Origin: Candidatus Aminicenans sakinawicola JGI OTU-1
GTDB lineage: Bacteria > Acidobacteriota > Aminicenantia > Aminicenantales > Aminicenantaceae
NCBI GenBank assembly: GCA_000493965.1
Contig: AWNV01000005.1
Location: 1 to 64,000 of the forward strand
Direction: 5' to 3'
Length of the DNA stretch: 64,000 nt
The notes under the pieces are model-generated. The model was not told where the DNA came from. It saw only the letters and a list, made by a program, of their open reading frames with translations, and did not search any database. Position 1 is the stretch's first letter; every line of letters begins with the position of its first letter. Position numbers and translations under genes: made by a program. Below are positions 43,690 through 53,045 of this stretch, one piece after another.

Positions 43690-44970
43690 TTATGGAAATA
43701 CACAGACAGGTATTGAGGGCAGGTTGAATAGAAAAAGATAAGATTTAGCTTTTTTCTGGAAATCTTTGAGATATTCTGTTCTAAGGGGTTTGATAGGTTT
43801 TGGATTAAAAGTAAGGGGATTGATGTGTTTTCCCTGATGTTTGATCCTGTAGTCAAGATGTGGGCCGGTTGACTCTCCAGATGAACCCACACGGGCGATA
43901 AACTGGCCCTCTTTGACCTTAGCACCTTTTTTTATCCCTTTTGCGAAGTTTCTGAGATGGAAATACAAAGTTTCATAGGCATTTTTATGTCGGATTTTAA
44001 TCATGCGGCCTGCCCCTCCATTCCAGCCTGTAAAAGTCACTGTGCCGTCAGCAGTTGCTTGAACCTGAGTCCCAATTGGAGCCGCATAATCCACGCCGTA
44101 ATGAGGCCTGTATACTTTGAGGATAGGATGCATTCTTCTGAGGCTGAAGCGTGAAGTAATTCGTGCTGATTGAAGAGGAGATTTCAGGAACTGCTTTCTT
44201 AAAGAGTTGCCTTTAAAATCGAAATAATCCCATTCTTTTGTGTCTGGATATGTGTAGCGGAAAGCCTGAAAGATTTTCCCATGATTAACAAATTCTGCAG
44301 CAAGGATCTTTCCATAAGCAACGAACCTTCCGTAAAGGTATTTTTTCTCAAACATAATTTTGAATGAATCTCCATGGCGGAGGTCCGCATAAAAATCGAT
44401 GTCCCACCCGAACATATTTGCCAGAGAGATTGCCAGTAAATCCTTCTCGTTTTTTCCTGTTACTGCAGACATCAGGTTGTTTTCGATGACACCACAGACC
44501 ATTCTTATCTTTATTTCAAAAGGGAATTTTTTTATCTCAGCTTTGTAGGCCTCTTCTGTTATTTGAATGGAAAGGAACTTTTCACCATCAATATTATATT
44601 CAATCGAGTTGATGTCTCCGTGCACGGAGGAATATATCCTCAGTTCTTTCCCGGCTTTAATCTTTGCCAGGTCATATATGGGCTTTACGTCCAGTATCAA
44701 TTTATGTATTTCAGCAGGTGAGAAGCCGTGTGAAGAGAGAATGTCAGATAGGGTTTTTCCTTTTTGAATGATTTCTTTGTTTCCTATAAGAGGCGGGGAC
44801 TCAACTGCAGATTGAGGAGGAGATGATTCTTCTTTTTCTTTGACCCGGGGTTTTTCTTTTGGGAGGAAGGTTAAGGTTATAAATATTGACAAAACAGAGA
44901 TAATAATAATAAGCAGAGAAAGCCTGCTCGGAGCATTTTTTTTACTATTAATTTTTATGTTAATTTTCAC
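43690..44970 (-). CDS. M23-family peptidoglycan endopeptidase with membrane anchor
   Basis: 426 residues. N-terminal membrane segment (about 17-38), a LysM/OapA-like region near 64-110 (G-K-T-L-S-D-I-L-x-x-H-G-F), then an M23 domain near 290-400. Metal residues: His and Asp in H-Y-G-V-D-Y, and the later motif T-G-P-H-L-D-Y, where the usual H-x-H reads H-x-D. It probably cleaves peptide cross-links. Start is GTG. The gene is convergent with the FecR/DUF6600-type gene. Confidence 0.88.
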   Translation of the reverse strand: MKINIKINSKKNAPSRLSLLIIIISVLSIFITLTFLPKEKPRVKEKEESSPPQSAVESPPLIGNKEIIQKGKTLSDILSSHGFSPAEIHKLILDVKPIYDLAKIKAGKELRIYSSVHGDINSIEYNIDGEKFLSIQITEEAYKAEIKKFPFEIKIRMVCGVIENNLMSAVTGKNEKDLLAISLANMFGWDIDFYADLRHGDSFKIMFEKKYLYGRFVAYGKILAAEFVNHGKIFQAFRYTYPDTKEWDYFDFKGNSLRKQFLKSPLQSARITSRFSLRRMHPILKVYRPHYGVDYAAPIGTQVQATADGTVTFTGWNGGAGRMIKIRHKNAYETLYFHLRNFAKGIKKGAKVKEGQFIARVGSSGESTGPHLDYRIKHQGKHINPLTFNPKPIKPLRTEYLKDFQKKAKSYLFLFNLPSIPVCVFP

Positions 44971-45125
44971 GTTATACTCACAGGTAAATATTGAAGATAC
45001 TATAATAGAAAAATGAAAAATTCAATAATAAACAAACTCCAGTAATTCCCCCGATTTTTCTCACCTTTTTTCATTTTTTCAGCTTAAGATGCTTATTTCA
45101 CTGAAAAAATTTGAATTCTAAGAAC

Positions 45126-46511
45126 TTATCTGATCTGGTAATGTAACGGATTTTTTTGCCTGTCGATGTGATTTAGATAGTTTTTTACAGAAGCTACTGC
45201 TATCCCTGCAAGTCCCAGTACCCCGATGAGGTTTGTAAAGGCCATCATCCCGTTAAAAACATCTCCAATAGACCAGGCAACTTCTACTTTCAGCACAGCG
45301 CCGATATAAATAAAGATGCAGAAAATCCAACGGAAAGGAAGCTTGACCCAGTTCCCAAACAGGTAACTGAATGAAATTTCTCCGTAATAAGGGACAGCAA
45401 TCAAGCTGGAGTATCCAAAGAGTAAAGAGCTTGCGGCAACAATAATCCCCCCGATTTGGGGCATGGCCGAATTAAAGGCTGCTGCTGTCATTTGAGTACT
45501 GGTCCCTTCTGTCCAAACGCCTGTGACAAGAACCGCAAGAGCTGTAAGTGTGCAGATTATGAGTGTATCAACGAACACATCCAAAGAGGCTATTAGGCCC
45601 TGCCGTGCAGGTTCGCTTGTTTTTGCTGATGCATGGAAAACTGCGGCTGTTCCTGTTCCTGCTTCGTTGGAGTAAGCTCCTCTTGAGAAGCCATAACGGA
45701 TGGCGCTTGCTATGGTCACACCTGCAACTCCGCCTGTTATGGATGATGGCTTGAAGGCTCCACTGAATATAAGTGAAAATGCATCCGGGATGCGGGAAGC
45801 AAAAATTATGATCACAGTAAGAGCCCCAAAGATGTATAGAAAAACCATGAAAGGGCTCATGAATCCTGCAACTTTAGCTATGGATCTGATCCCACCAATA
45901 ATAACCAGCCATGTTAGAACAGCCAGACCTAATCCTGAAATCCATGGTTCTAGTCCAAACTGTGTTTTTAAAGCGAGAGCGATCGAGTTGGATTGAATAG
46001 TTGTTGTTGAGAAAAGAGGTTTGCACCCCATGAAGAAAGCAAATATGCCGGCAAGCCATGGAAGTCCAAGACCATCCTTTATATAGTACATGGGCCCTCC
46101 GGCAGTGCTCATATCTGGCATGATTTTTTTAAATTTCTGGCCCAAAACAGCTTCAACAATTTTTGTGGCCATCCCGAAAAATGCTGAGAGCCACATCCAG
46201 AATACTGCCCCCGGACCTCCCATGGCAATAGCTGTACATACTCCTGCGATGTTTCCGTTGCCGATAGTAGCAGCCAGGGATGTAGCTAATGCCTGAAAGG
46301 GGGATATGTCGCCTTTGCGTTTTGTCTGCGTTTCTCCGAAATCTTTACTGCCTAGAAGCAGGCGGAAGGAAAGGCCGAAACGCCGCACCTGTATAAAGCG
46401 CAGTCGGATTGTCAAATATAATCCTGCTCCAAGAAGGAGAATAGCCATTTGAGGGCCCCATACTATAGAACCAAGAAGCCGGATGGCCCTCTCAAAAATA
46501 TCCATTTTCAA
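45126..46511 (-). CDS. AgcS family alanine/glycine:cation symporter
   Basis: 461-residue multi-pass membrane transporter, sodium- or proton-coupled uptake of alanine or glycine. Family segments: G-P-Q-M-A-I-L-L-L-G-A-G-L near residue 19, A-L-A-T-S-L-A-A-T-I-G-N-G-N-I-A-G-V near 72-88, M-S-T-A-G-G-P-M-Y-Y-I near 134, and R-G-A-Y-S-N-E-A-G-T-G near 275. About eleven hydrophobic helices. Its start overlaps the stop of the small membrane protein upstream by four bases. Confidence 0.93.
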   Translation of the reverse strand: MKMDIFERAIRLLGSIVWGPQMAILLLGAGLYLTIRLRFIQVRRFGLSFRLLLGSKDFGETQTKRKGDISPFQALATSLAATIGNGNIAGVCTAIAMGGPGAVFWMWLSAFFGMATKIVEAVLGQKFKKIMPDMSTAGGPMYYIKDGLGLPWLAGIFAFFMGCKPLFSTTTIQSNSIALALKTQFGLEPWISGLGLAVLTWLVIIGGIRSIAKVAGFMSPFMVFLYIFGALTVIIIFASRIPDAFSLIFSGAFKPSSITGGVAGVTIASAIRYGFSRGAYSNEAGTGTAAVFHASAKTSEPARQGLIASLDVFVDTLIICTLTALAVLVTGVWTEGTSTQMTAAAFNSAMPQIGGIIVAASSLLFGYSSLIAVPYYGEISFSYLFGNWVKLPFRWIFCIFIYIGAVLKVEVAWSIGDVFNGMMAFTNLIGVLGLAGIAVASVKNYLNHIDRQKNPLHYQIR

Positions 46512-46717
46512 TGGAGCTCATCATTACGTTTTTTCCGTTTGCGTTCGATTTCTTTTTTTACACCTTTATGAAGTACAAGAAAGTAATATCCCGTGAGGCA
46601 GATTATTATGAGAGCAAACCTGAATGTATTTCCTTCAAAGAGGGAAAAAACTGCATAAACGATCAGCCCGATAAGTAGAATAAGGTGTAGAAAAGCGAAT
46701 ATCCAGTCAAACATCAC
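46508..46717 (-). CDS. Small membrane protein upstream of the AgcS transporter
   Basis: 69 residues with two hydrophobic helices (about 5-27 and 31-49) and a Lys/Arg-rich C-terminal tail, so both ends probably lie in the cytoplasm. No family recognised. The four-base overlap with the transporter suggests translational coupling and perhaps an accessory role. Confidence 0.6.
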   Translation of the reverse strand: MMFDWIFAFLHLILLIGLIVYAVFSLFEGNTFRFALIIICLTGYYFLVLHKGVKKEIERKRKKRNDELH

Positions 46718-46753
46718 AAAACGGTTAAGACTGTAGTTTTTGTAATACTATTT

Positions 46754-47338
46754 TTACTCTATACGGCGTACTGAGATGATTTCAATGGTTTCACGCGGTA
46801 CGTCTCTCTGCCCCTGCCTGGTCATTGTCTTTACGCCGGCAATAGCCTCGACAACTTCGGTGCCTTCTATCACTTTGCCGAAAACACAATAACCGAATTC
46901 ATCAGGATTGTTGCTCTTGTGGTCCAGCCCTGGATTATCTTTGTGGTTGATGAAAAATTGGGCACTGGCACTGTGGGGTTCTGGAAGTCTGGCCATGGCG
47001 ATTGTATATTTTTTATTACTCAGTCCGTTTGTAGCCTCATTTTTTATTGGGGGCTTTGTTGCCTTTTTGTGGAAATCAACGGTATATCCACCACCCTGAA
47101 TCATGAATCCAGCTATCACACGATGGAAAATTGTGGCGTCATAGAACTTATCATCAACATAAGAGAGAAAATTGGCAACAGTAATAGGAGCTTTATCTGC
47201 ATACAGTTCAATGGTCATGTCCCCTTTGGCCGTTTTCATGATGACCTTGGGGTTTGTATCGTTTGCAAAAACTGTAATACTGGGAAACAGGATAAGAATG
47301 CTGAGGATTACAATTACAGATAAAATTTTATTGAACAT
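46754..47338 (-). CDS. Exported cyclophilin-type peptidyl-prolyl isomerase
   Basis: 194 residues with a signal peptide (about 1-25) and a cyclophilin domain. Seen: F-H-R-V-I-A-G-F-M-I-Q-G-G near residues 75-87 with the catalytic Arg, and A-M-A-R near 115 followed by S-A-S-A-Q-F-F-I near 123-130. Catalyses proline cis-trans isomerisation in periplasmic protein folding. ATG preceded by TGGAGGAAT. Confidence 0.93.
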   Translation of the reverse strand: MFNKILSVIVILSILILFPSITVFANDTNPKVIMKTAKGDMTIELYADKAPITVANFLSYVDDKFYDATIFHRVIAGFMIQGGGYTVDFHKKATKPPIKNEATNGLSNKKYTIAMARLPEPHSASAQFFINHKDNPGLDHKSNNPDEFGYCVFGKVIEGTEVVEAIAGVKTMTRQGQRDVPRETIEIISVRRIE

Positions 47339-47515
47339 CTATTCCTCCAAAAAAAGTATTGATGAACATGGTACAGCCAAGATATCAAAATATGCAAGTC
47401 AAATCAATTTTTAAAATCACCCCCAATTTCATCCTTATGAGGGATTGTAATTGTAAATGGTTTTTGATAAATATAGTGGAGATGTATGAAAAGATACCTT
47501 AACTTGGAGGGAAAA

Positions 47516-48352
47516 ATGAAAGCCCAAAAGATTATGAAGGTTTTTCCTGTTTTTCTATTACTTTTCATGCTTTTTAGCCCTAACCTTGCTGCTCAGGGAC
47601 GTTTTGAATTCGGATTCCATTATTCAAGCTGGAGTATTGATATTTTAAGGGGTTTGATAGAAGAAGGTTTGGGAGATGCGCTTGAAACTAATTTAAAAGA
47701 TAATTTCCTGGATGAGATTCAGGAGGATTATCCAGGCCTCATGGAAGACAGTTACGATCAGGATGTAAGCTTCGACTCAAGCGGCAGCAATTATGGTTTT
47801 GAGGTCAGGTGGTATCCGGGAGGAAATGACGGCTCTTTCAGTTTAGGTCTATCTGTAGAAAAGACCAGTATGACAATTTCAATTCCCGAATTATCAGCTG
47901 CGCTTGCTTTGACAGACCAGACGACAAGCGAATCAGCAAACTTTCAGGCGAGTGCCGGTGGAGAATTTGTAATAAATCCTTTATCTTTTCATTTGAGTTT
48001 TCGCTGGGATATAATTCCTTCCTGGCCTGTCCACCCTTACTTTACTTTTGGTGTAGGAGCGGCTACAGGAACGGCTCTTGAAGAGGCAGAGTTCAATTAC
48101 CATTATACAGGAGATTTGAGTCGTCCTGGCGAGGCCACTGAACATTATGAAGACCAGGCGACAAAAACACTCCAGGAACTTAAAGATGAAATCGAAGAGG
48201 AAGGCGATGAATTTTTTCTCCCTGGATTCATTCCTTTTATTCAGTTGAATCTGGGAATTAAAGCTAAGATATCAGAAAATATCCATTTAATGGTTGATGC
48301 TGGAATCTGGGATGGATTTCTTCTACGTGGAGGCATTGCAATACGGCTTTAA
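47516..48352 (+). CDS. Exported outer-membrane-type beta-barrel protein, unknown
   Basis: 278 residues. Signal peptide (about 1-25, ending A-A-Q-G), then alternating amphipathic strands and aromatic-ended segments such as F-G-V-G-A-A-T-G, and a C-terminus ending in alternating hydrophobics (G-G-I-A-I-R-L), all compatible with a small barrel. Acidic inserts lie near 48-75 and 205-235. The frame is open 10 codons upstream, but GGAGG six bases before the ATG at 47516 and the signal peptide start there favour this start. Function unknown. Confidence 0.7.
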   Translation: MKAQKIMKVFPVFLLLFMLFSPNLAAQGRFEFGFHYSSWSIDILRGLIEEGLGDALETNLKDNFLDEIQEDYPGLMEDSYDQDVSFDSSGSNYGFEVRWYPGGNDGSFSLGLSVEKTSMTISIPELSAALALTDQTTSESANFQASAGGEFVINPLSFHLSFRWDIIPSWPVHPYFTFGVGAATGTALEEAEFNYHYTGDLSRPGEATEHYEDQATKTLQELKDEIEEEGDEFFLPGFIPFIQLNLGIKAKISENIHLMVDAGIWDGFLLRGGIAIRL

Positions 48353-48492
48353 TACACAACAGTAATCTTGGCTGCTGACACATAATCCGGATAATCGAAG
48401 AAGTTCTGCCAAAGTTCCTTATATCAAGACTGCATGATTGCCTAATTTTAATAAACGGCAGGTAGAAGAAAGCCTGCCATTAGGAGAAAAAG

Positions 48493-50010
48493 ATGAAAAA
48501 TAAAAAGCTGTTTTTAATTTTATTTGCTGTTTCTTTTCTATTTATTTCATCTGTTCCTGCAGCCCAAAGATATCCTGCAAAATTCTCAGATGAGCAAAAG
48601 CTGCTTCAGGTTATGCACTCGATTTCCAGCCAGACATTGTTTGATTATGTGAAGGAACTTACTTCTGATAAATATGCAGGCCGGCTTACAGGAACAGAAG
48701 GGTTTAATGCAAGCGCAGAATGGGTGGCTTCTCATTTTAAAAAGTGGGGTATAGCCCCTTCCGGGGATAACGGCACTTACCTACAGGCCTTTCCAAATCC
48801 CTACACTCTGGTTTTTAAAGGCTGTGAAGTCTGCCTTCAAATTCCATACAAAAAGTCAACAATAAAGAAGTACTATACCTATCCCAATGAATTTATTCCT
48901 GGTTCTACTTCAGGGTCAGGAGAAGTGAGTTCTGAAGTAATGTATGTTGGCTATGGGGTCACGGCTCCAGAACTGGGTTATGATGAGTATAAGGGCGTGG
49001 ATGTTGAAGGAAAGATTGTTTTAATGGAAAGAGAAGTCCCGGTCTCAGCAAATAAAGACCCAGAGCTGTTTAAAAAATGGAGGCCCTATTCCTTTCATCA
49101 ATATAAACTGGAGAATGCTGTAGCACATGGTGCTAAAGGAATGCTTTATAACTATGGTCCTATTGGAAATCCAAATAATTCTTACAGTGAAGGGTTTATA
49201 TATTCTCATGTAGGGAATGTGGTGGTTAAAGATGTTTTTTCTGGTACAGGCCGCAATCACAAAGATGTTGTTGAAGCGATCAGAAAGACTTTGAAACCCA
49301 AGTCTTTTGCAACAGGTAAAGTCTTCACTATTAAGAACACGACAGAGCATCATCCAGAAGGAATTGCCTATAATGTTATTGGACTGCTAGAAGGCTCAGA
49401 TCCAGCCCTAAAAGATGAATTGATTATCATAGGAGGTCATCTTGACCATCTGGGCCGATGCTATGAAATAATGCCAGGGGCCAATGATAATGCCTCGGCT
49501 GTCTCCGTTATAATGGGAATAGCAAAAGCTCTGTCCAAGAGCCCTGTTAAGCCGCGGCGTTCAGTGATATTCCTTTGTTTTGGCGCTGAGGAACAGGGGG
49601 TTGTTGGATCGAAATATTACGTGGAACATCCGATTTTCCCGCTGGAAAAAACGGCAGCATTCGTAAATATGGATGGAGTGGGCTGCGGAGATAAATTGAG
49701 TGCTGCGGCTGCAGAGAATTATCCTGAATTCTGGGCATTCTTAAAGAAAGCCAATGAAAAGTATATCCACCGGATAATTAATCCCAGGTATTTTTCCAAT
49801 ATTGCCAGGCCAAGACTCGATGCAGCCAGGTTCATGTGGAAGGGGGTGCCAACGATATCCTTCGGGGCCTATGGGGCGCCATCTCCCTATCATCTTCCTT
49901 CGGACAACATTGACACTATAACCCCGGAAATTTTAGAAGATACGGCTCAGCTTATCTTTATGGCTGTTATAGATATGTCTGTTCAGGATTCTCTTGATTT
50001 CAGGAAATAA
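48493..50010 (+). CDS. Exported M28-family aminopeptidase
   Basis: 505 residues. Signal peptide (about 1-24), a PA-type insert, and an M28 zinc peptidase domain: G-G-H-L-D-H-L near residue 312, P-G-A-N-D-N-A-S-A near 327, G-A-E-E-Q-G near 363, N-M-D-G-V-G near 390, and a late Y-H-L-P-S-D-N near 471. Releases N-terminal amino acids. RBS AGGAG precedes the ATG. Confidence 0.92.
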   Translation: MKNKKLFLILFAVSFLFISSVPAAQRYPAKFSDEQKLLQVMHSISSQTLFDYVKELTSDKYAGRLTGTEGFNASAEWVASHFKKWGIAPSGDNGTYLQAFPNPYTLVFKGCEVCLQIPYKKSTIKKYYTYPNEFIPGSTSGSGEVSSEVMYVGYGVTAPELGYDEYKGVDVEGKIVLMEREVPVSANKDPELFKKWRPYSFHQYKLENAVAHGAKGMLYNYGPIGNPNNSYSEGFIYSHVGNVVVKDVFSGTGRNHKDVVEAIRKTLKPKSFATGKVFTIKNTTEHHPEGIAYNVIGLLEGSDPALKDELIIIGGHLDHLGRCYEIMPGANDNASAVSVIMGIAKALSKSPVKPRRSVIFLCFGAEEQGVVGSKYYVEHPIFPLEKTAAFVNMDGVGCGDKLSAAAAENYPEFWAFLKKANEKYIHRIINPRYFSNIARPRLDAARFMWKGVPTISFGAYGAPSPYHLPSDNIDTITPEILEDTAQLIFMAVIDMSVQDSLDFRK

Positions 50011-50079
50011 GGCAGGAGGTGAATCCGCGTTTCCTAAGAAAATCGGAAAATATAGATGTTGAACGTGAAGACATGACAG

Positions 50080-51801
50080 CTAATGCTGTTCTATAAGTAT
50101 CTGTAATATTTCCAGTTCGTCTGAGTCAAACCATATTTTGTGGCATGATAGGCACTTGTCTACAGGAACTATATAATAGTAATTATACGGCCTGGGAATC
50201 ATTTTTGTCCCGCAGTTAGGGCAGAAAATATTTGTGGTTTTCCCCTGGTCTATTTTTTTCGTGCTGACAGGATTGAGCATGAACCTGTCTTTGAATTCTT
50301 GTGCTTTTTTTATCAGATAATCGGAAAACGCGATTTCTCTTCTGGCGATAACACGATCCATTAGAACAGAATCTATGAGTTTCCCTTCGCATCGAGGGCA
50401 GATTTTTATAGCCACACCTTCATAAAAACTGTCTCTCATTTGTATGCGGCAGCGGGGACAGCGGTTGTATTTAGCAGGATTTATGGGTTTTTTCTTTAAT
50501 ATATTGCGGAGGGCGTTGCGGATTTGCGGAAACTCCCGGGCTTGGGCTTGAATGTCTTCCTGTGTGTTCTTTATCCTCATTAATGGAGTGAAAAACTTAA
50601 GGAACACTAATTCTTCGATAGAAAACGGTCCTTTCCATTGTCCTTTGGGATTTCTAATCAGCCAGATTTTCCCTTCTTTGTCAGAGGATTCTTCGGCTGT
50701 TGGGCTTATTTGGGTTTTCTTCCGCAGCAGTTCTTCATGGGAAACAATAACATCCCTTGCTTTTTCTTTCTTCTTTTGGATTTCCCAGACTTCTTCGATT
50801 ATTTTTGCAGGTATTGTGGGAACCATATCTGCAAGAAGTTTGATCCTTTTCATAAGGGGAGGGTGGGAGTTGAAAATTCTGCTGAAAAATCCGTCGAAGT
50901 CCCCTCTTGATTCAGGCGGTACAATAAACAGAGGGCTGTACGTAAGGTTGAAGTCTCCAACGAAAGAATTTTTAACATGCGCCTTGTATATCGCCCGTGC
51001 AAGAGCCCTTGGGTTCCGGCTGAGTTCCACAGCGGCAGAATCAGCAAGAATTTCTCTCTGCCTGCTGATAAGGGTGCTGAGTATGTGCATGACGACTGCA
51101 GAAACTGAAAGGGCAAGATAAACCAGCAGGGGTCCACCTTGGGCGGCCTGCTGATTTTGATACGCTTTTCCTTGCGGCTGTGTTTCAGGTTCTATAGCTT
51201 CCCTGAGGCGTTCGAAAAAATTTGCAAGGGAACACACAAGGGTAATGTAGAAAGTATCTCCTCTGATAATATGAGCTAATTCGTGTGCAATCACGGCTTC
51301 GAGTTCGTCTCGTGTAAATTCTGCAAGCAGGCCTTCTGTCACGATAATACTTGGAGTTTTATCCTCTTCTATTAGAGCCATGGAGTTAATGGCAAATGAT
51401 GGAATGATATAAGGCTTAACGAAAGGCAGCCCGCTTGCAATTCTGATTTCTTCCACGGTGTTTGAAAACCGTTTATGATACCGGTCGTTGGAATCCGGAG
51501 GTTCTGCCTGCATGCGTCTCCGAATGAATTTGGCTCCGAATTTTCTTGCGTCATAAAAATGGAAGACAGCAATAAGAATCGACACAGCAGAAATTATCAT
51601 AAGAATCGTTGTTAGAGACTCTCCTGAAGGGAAAGAAATTCCCGGCAAAAAGAATCCAAGGCTTATGACAAAGACAAATGAAACAAACCCGATAGCAAAT
51701 AAATAAAAGACTATTAAGAGGAGGAAAAGAAATAGGCTTTTTATCCATTGTCTGCGCTGGATTTCATAAAAGTCGCGGCTGAATTTTTGTCTTTCTGTCA
51801 T
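50080..51801 (-). CDS. M48-family membrane metallopeptidase fused to GYF_2-like and zinc-ribbon domains
   Basis: 573 residues. Two N-terminal membrane helices (about 20-50 and 62-81), an HtpX/Ste24-like peptidase with H-E-x-x-H at His173-His177 and a later E-I-L-A-D near 250, a further hydrophobic stretch near 225-245, then a GYF_2-like region (about 380-435, G-Q-W-K-G-P-F-S-I-E-E-L) and two zinc ribbons near the C-terminus (C-P-R-C...C-P-R-C near 460-480 and C-P-N-C...C-L-S-C near 530-555), the last followed by I-W-F-D-S-D-E-L-E. Likely membrane protein quality control; the tail could recruit substrates. Confidence 0.86.
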   Translation of the reverse strand: MTERQKFSRDFYEIQRRQWIKSLFLFLLLIVFYLFAIGFVSFVFVISLGFFLPGISFPSGESLTTILMIISAVSILIAVFHFYDARKFGAKFIRRRMQAEPPDSNDRYHKRFSNTVEEIRIASGLPFVKPYIIPSFAINSMALIEEDKTPSIIVTEGLLAEFTRDELEAVIAHELAHIIRGDTFYITLVCSLANFFERLREAIEPETQPQGKAYQNQQAAQGGPLLVYLALSVSAVVMHILSTLISRQREILADSAAVELSRNPRALARAIYKAHVKNSFVGDFNLTYSPLFIVPPESRGDFDGFFSRIFNSHPPLMKRIKLLADMVPTIPAKIIEEVWEIQKKKEKARDVIVSHEELLRKKTQISPTAEESSDKEGKIWLIRNPKGQWKGPFSIEELVFLKFFTPLMRIKNTQEDIQAQAREFPQIRNALRNILKKKPINPAKYNRCPRCRIQMRDSFYEGVAIKICPRCEGKLIDSVLMDRVIARREIAFSDYLIKKAQEFKDRFMLNPVSTKKIDQGKTTNIFCPNCGTKMIPRPYNYYYIVPVDKCLSCHKIWFDSDELEILQILIEQH

Positions 51802-52040
51802 GTTTTATTCTGTACTACCTATATTTCTCAGTGCATGCGTATATTATAAGAAAAAAATTCAATATACAAACACATCTAGCATTTGGGAGCTCTTGGCCTT
51901 CATGTAATTGATTTCAAATTTTTGCTGTGTTATAAGCTTTCTTTTAGAGGAATATGTGGGAATTAATAAGGTATTCATATTTAGACTTATGCAGATTTTC
52001 TCAATAAAAAGCTATAAACATGTTATGAGGAGGAATTTAA

Positions 52041-52982
52041 ATGCATAAAAAAGTAAGCCTTCGATTTATACTTGCCGCTTTTTTATGTTTGGTAATTTTA
52101 CACATTGGTCTTACCGCTGAAAGTGAACAGAAAAAAGCAATGACATTCCAGGATGTCATGAAGTTTAAAGAAATCCACAGCCCGGTAATTTCTGAAGACG
52201 GAGCATGGTTGGCATATAGTGCTCAGCCGGACAGGGGTGATGGAGAGGTACAAGTACAATGCATAAAAACAGGGAAAGTTTTTGCAGTCGAGAGAGGAAG
52301 CAAGCCTGTTATCTCGAAAGATTCCTGCTGGGTGGTAATGAATATTAAACCTGAAACCGTAGAACTTGAAAAGTCCGGGACAAAAAAGCCCAAACAGGGA
52401 ATGGCCATTCTTGAAACTAAGACAGGAAAGATCAAGCAGTTCGAGAAGGTAGAACGATTTGCACTATCCAATGATTCGAAGTGGCTGGCTTTTTGCCATT
52501 TCAAAGAAGAAAAAGCGGATAAAGAAAAATCGGAAAAAGAAGCCGGAGAAAAACCTGAATCGGCAAAAGAAAACAAAAAAGCGGAAGAGGAAGAAGTTGA
52601 CCTATTTAGTTTTGATAGAATTCTTGCGAAAAAGGAAGATGTTTTGATTTATACAAGGGAAAGTTATGATGAATTTTCTGAACTCTATATTGAAAATTCC
52701 CCTGTATTTTTTGCCACCCGCATTCAGACTCCTCTGCTCATCATGTTTGGCGATAATGACGGGGCTGTTCCCTGGTACCAGGGGATTGAACTTTACCTGG
52801 CGATGCGGCGGTTGGGAAAGGACTGCATATTCCTTCAGTACCGTGGGGAGCCTCACCACCTACAGAAATATCCCAACAAACTGGATTATTCAATCAGGAT
52901 GAAAGAATATTTTGACCATTATCTGAAGGGCAAACCTGCTCCTGAGTGGATTAAAAAGGGAGTTCCTTATAGAGGGAAATAG
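52041..52982 (+). CDS. Internally deleted S9-family peptidase remnant (frame still open)
   Basis: 313 residues, against about 900 for related exported S9 peptidases. It has a signal peptide (about 1-27), the start of the N-terminal propeller (D-V-M-K-F-K-E-I-H-S-P to about 185), then a short late-propeller piece (Y-T-R-E-S-Y-D-E-F-S-E-L-Y), and directly the end of the catalytic domain with the Asp (G-D-N-D-G-A-V-P-W) and His (G-E-P-H-H-L) of the triad. The nucleophile Ser motif (G-x-S-x-G-G) is gone. Two in-frame internal deletions are therefore inferred, and peptidase activity is unlikely. RBS GAGGAGG is intact. Confidence 0.8.
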   Translation: MHKKVSLRFILAAFLCLVILHIGLTAESEQKKAMTFQDVMKFKEIHSPVISEDGAWLAYSAQPDRGDGEVQVQCIKTGKVFAVERGSKPVISKDSCWVVMNIKPETVELEKSGTKKPKQGMAILETKTGKIKQFEKVERFALSNDSKWLAFCHFKEEKADKEKSEKEAGEKPESAKENKKAEEEEVDLFSFDRILAKKEDVLIYTRESYDEFSELYIENSPVFFATRIQTPLLIMFGDNDGAVPWYQGIELYLAMRRLGKDCIFLQYRGEPHHLQKYPNKLDYSIRMKEYFDHYLKGKPAPEWIKKGVPYRGK

Positions 52983-53045
52983 ATAAATAATAAGTCTCAA
53001 TAGCGGTAAATTACACATTTCTTATATCCTTTTTAAGGAGGCGTT

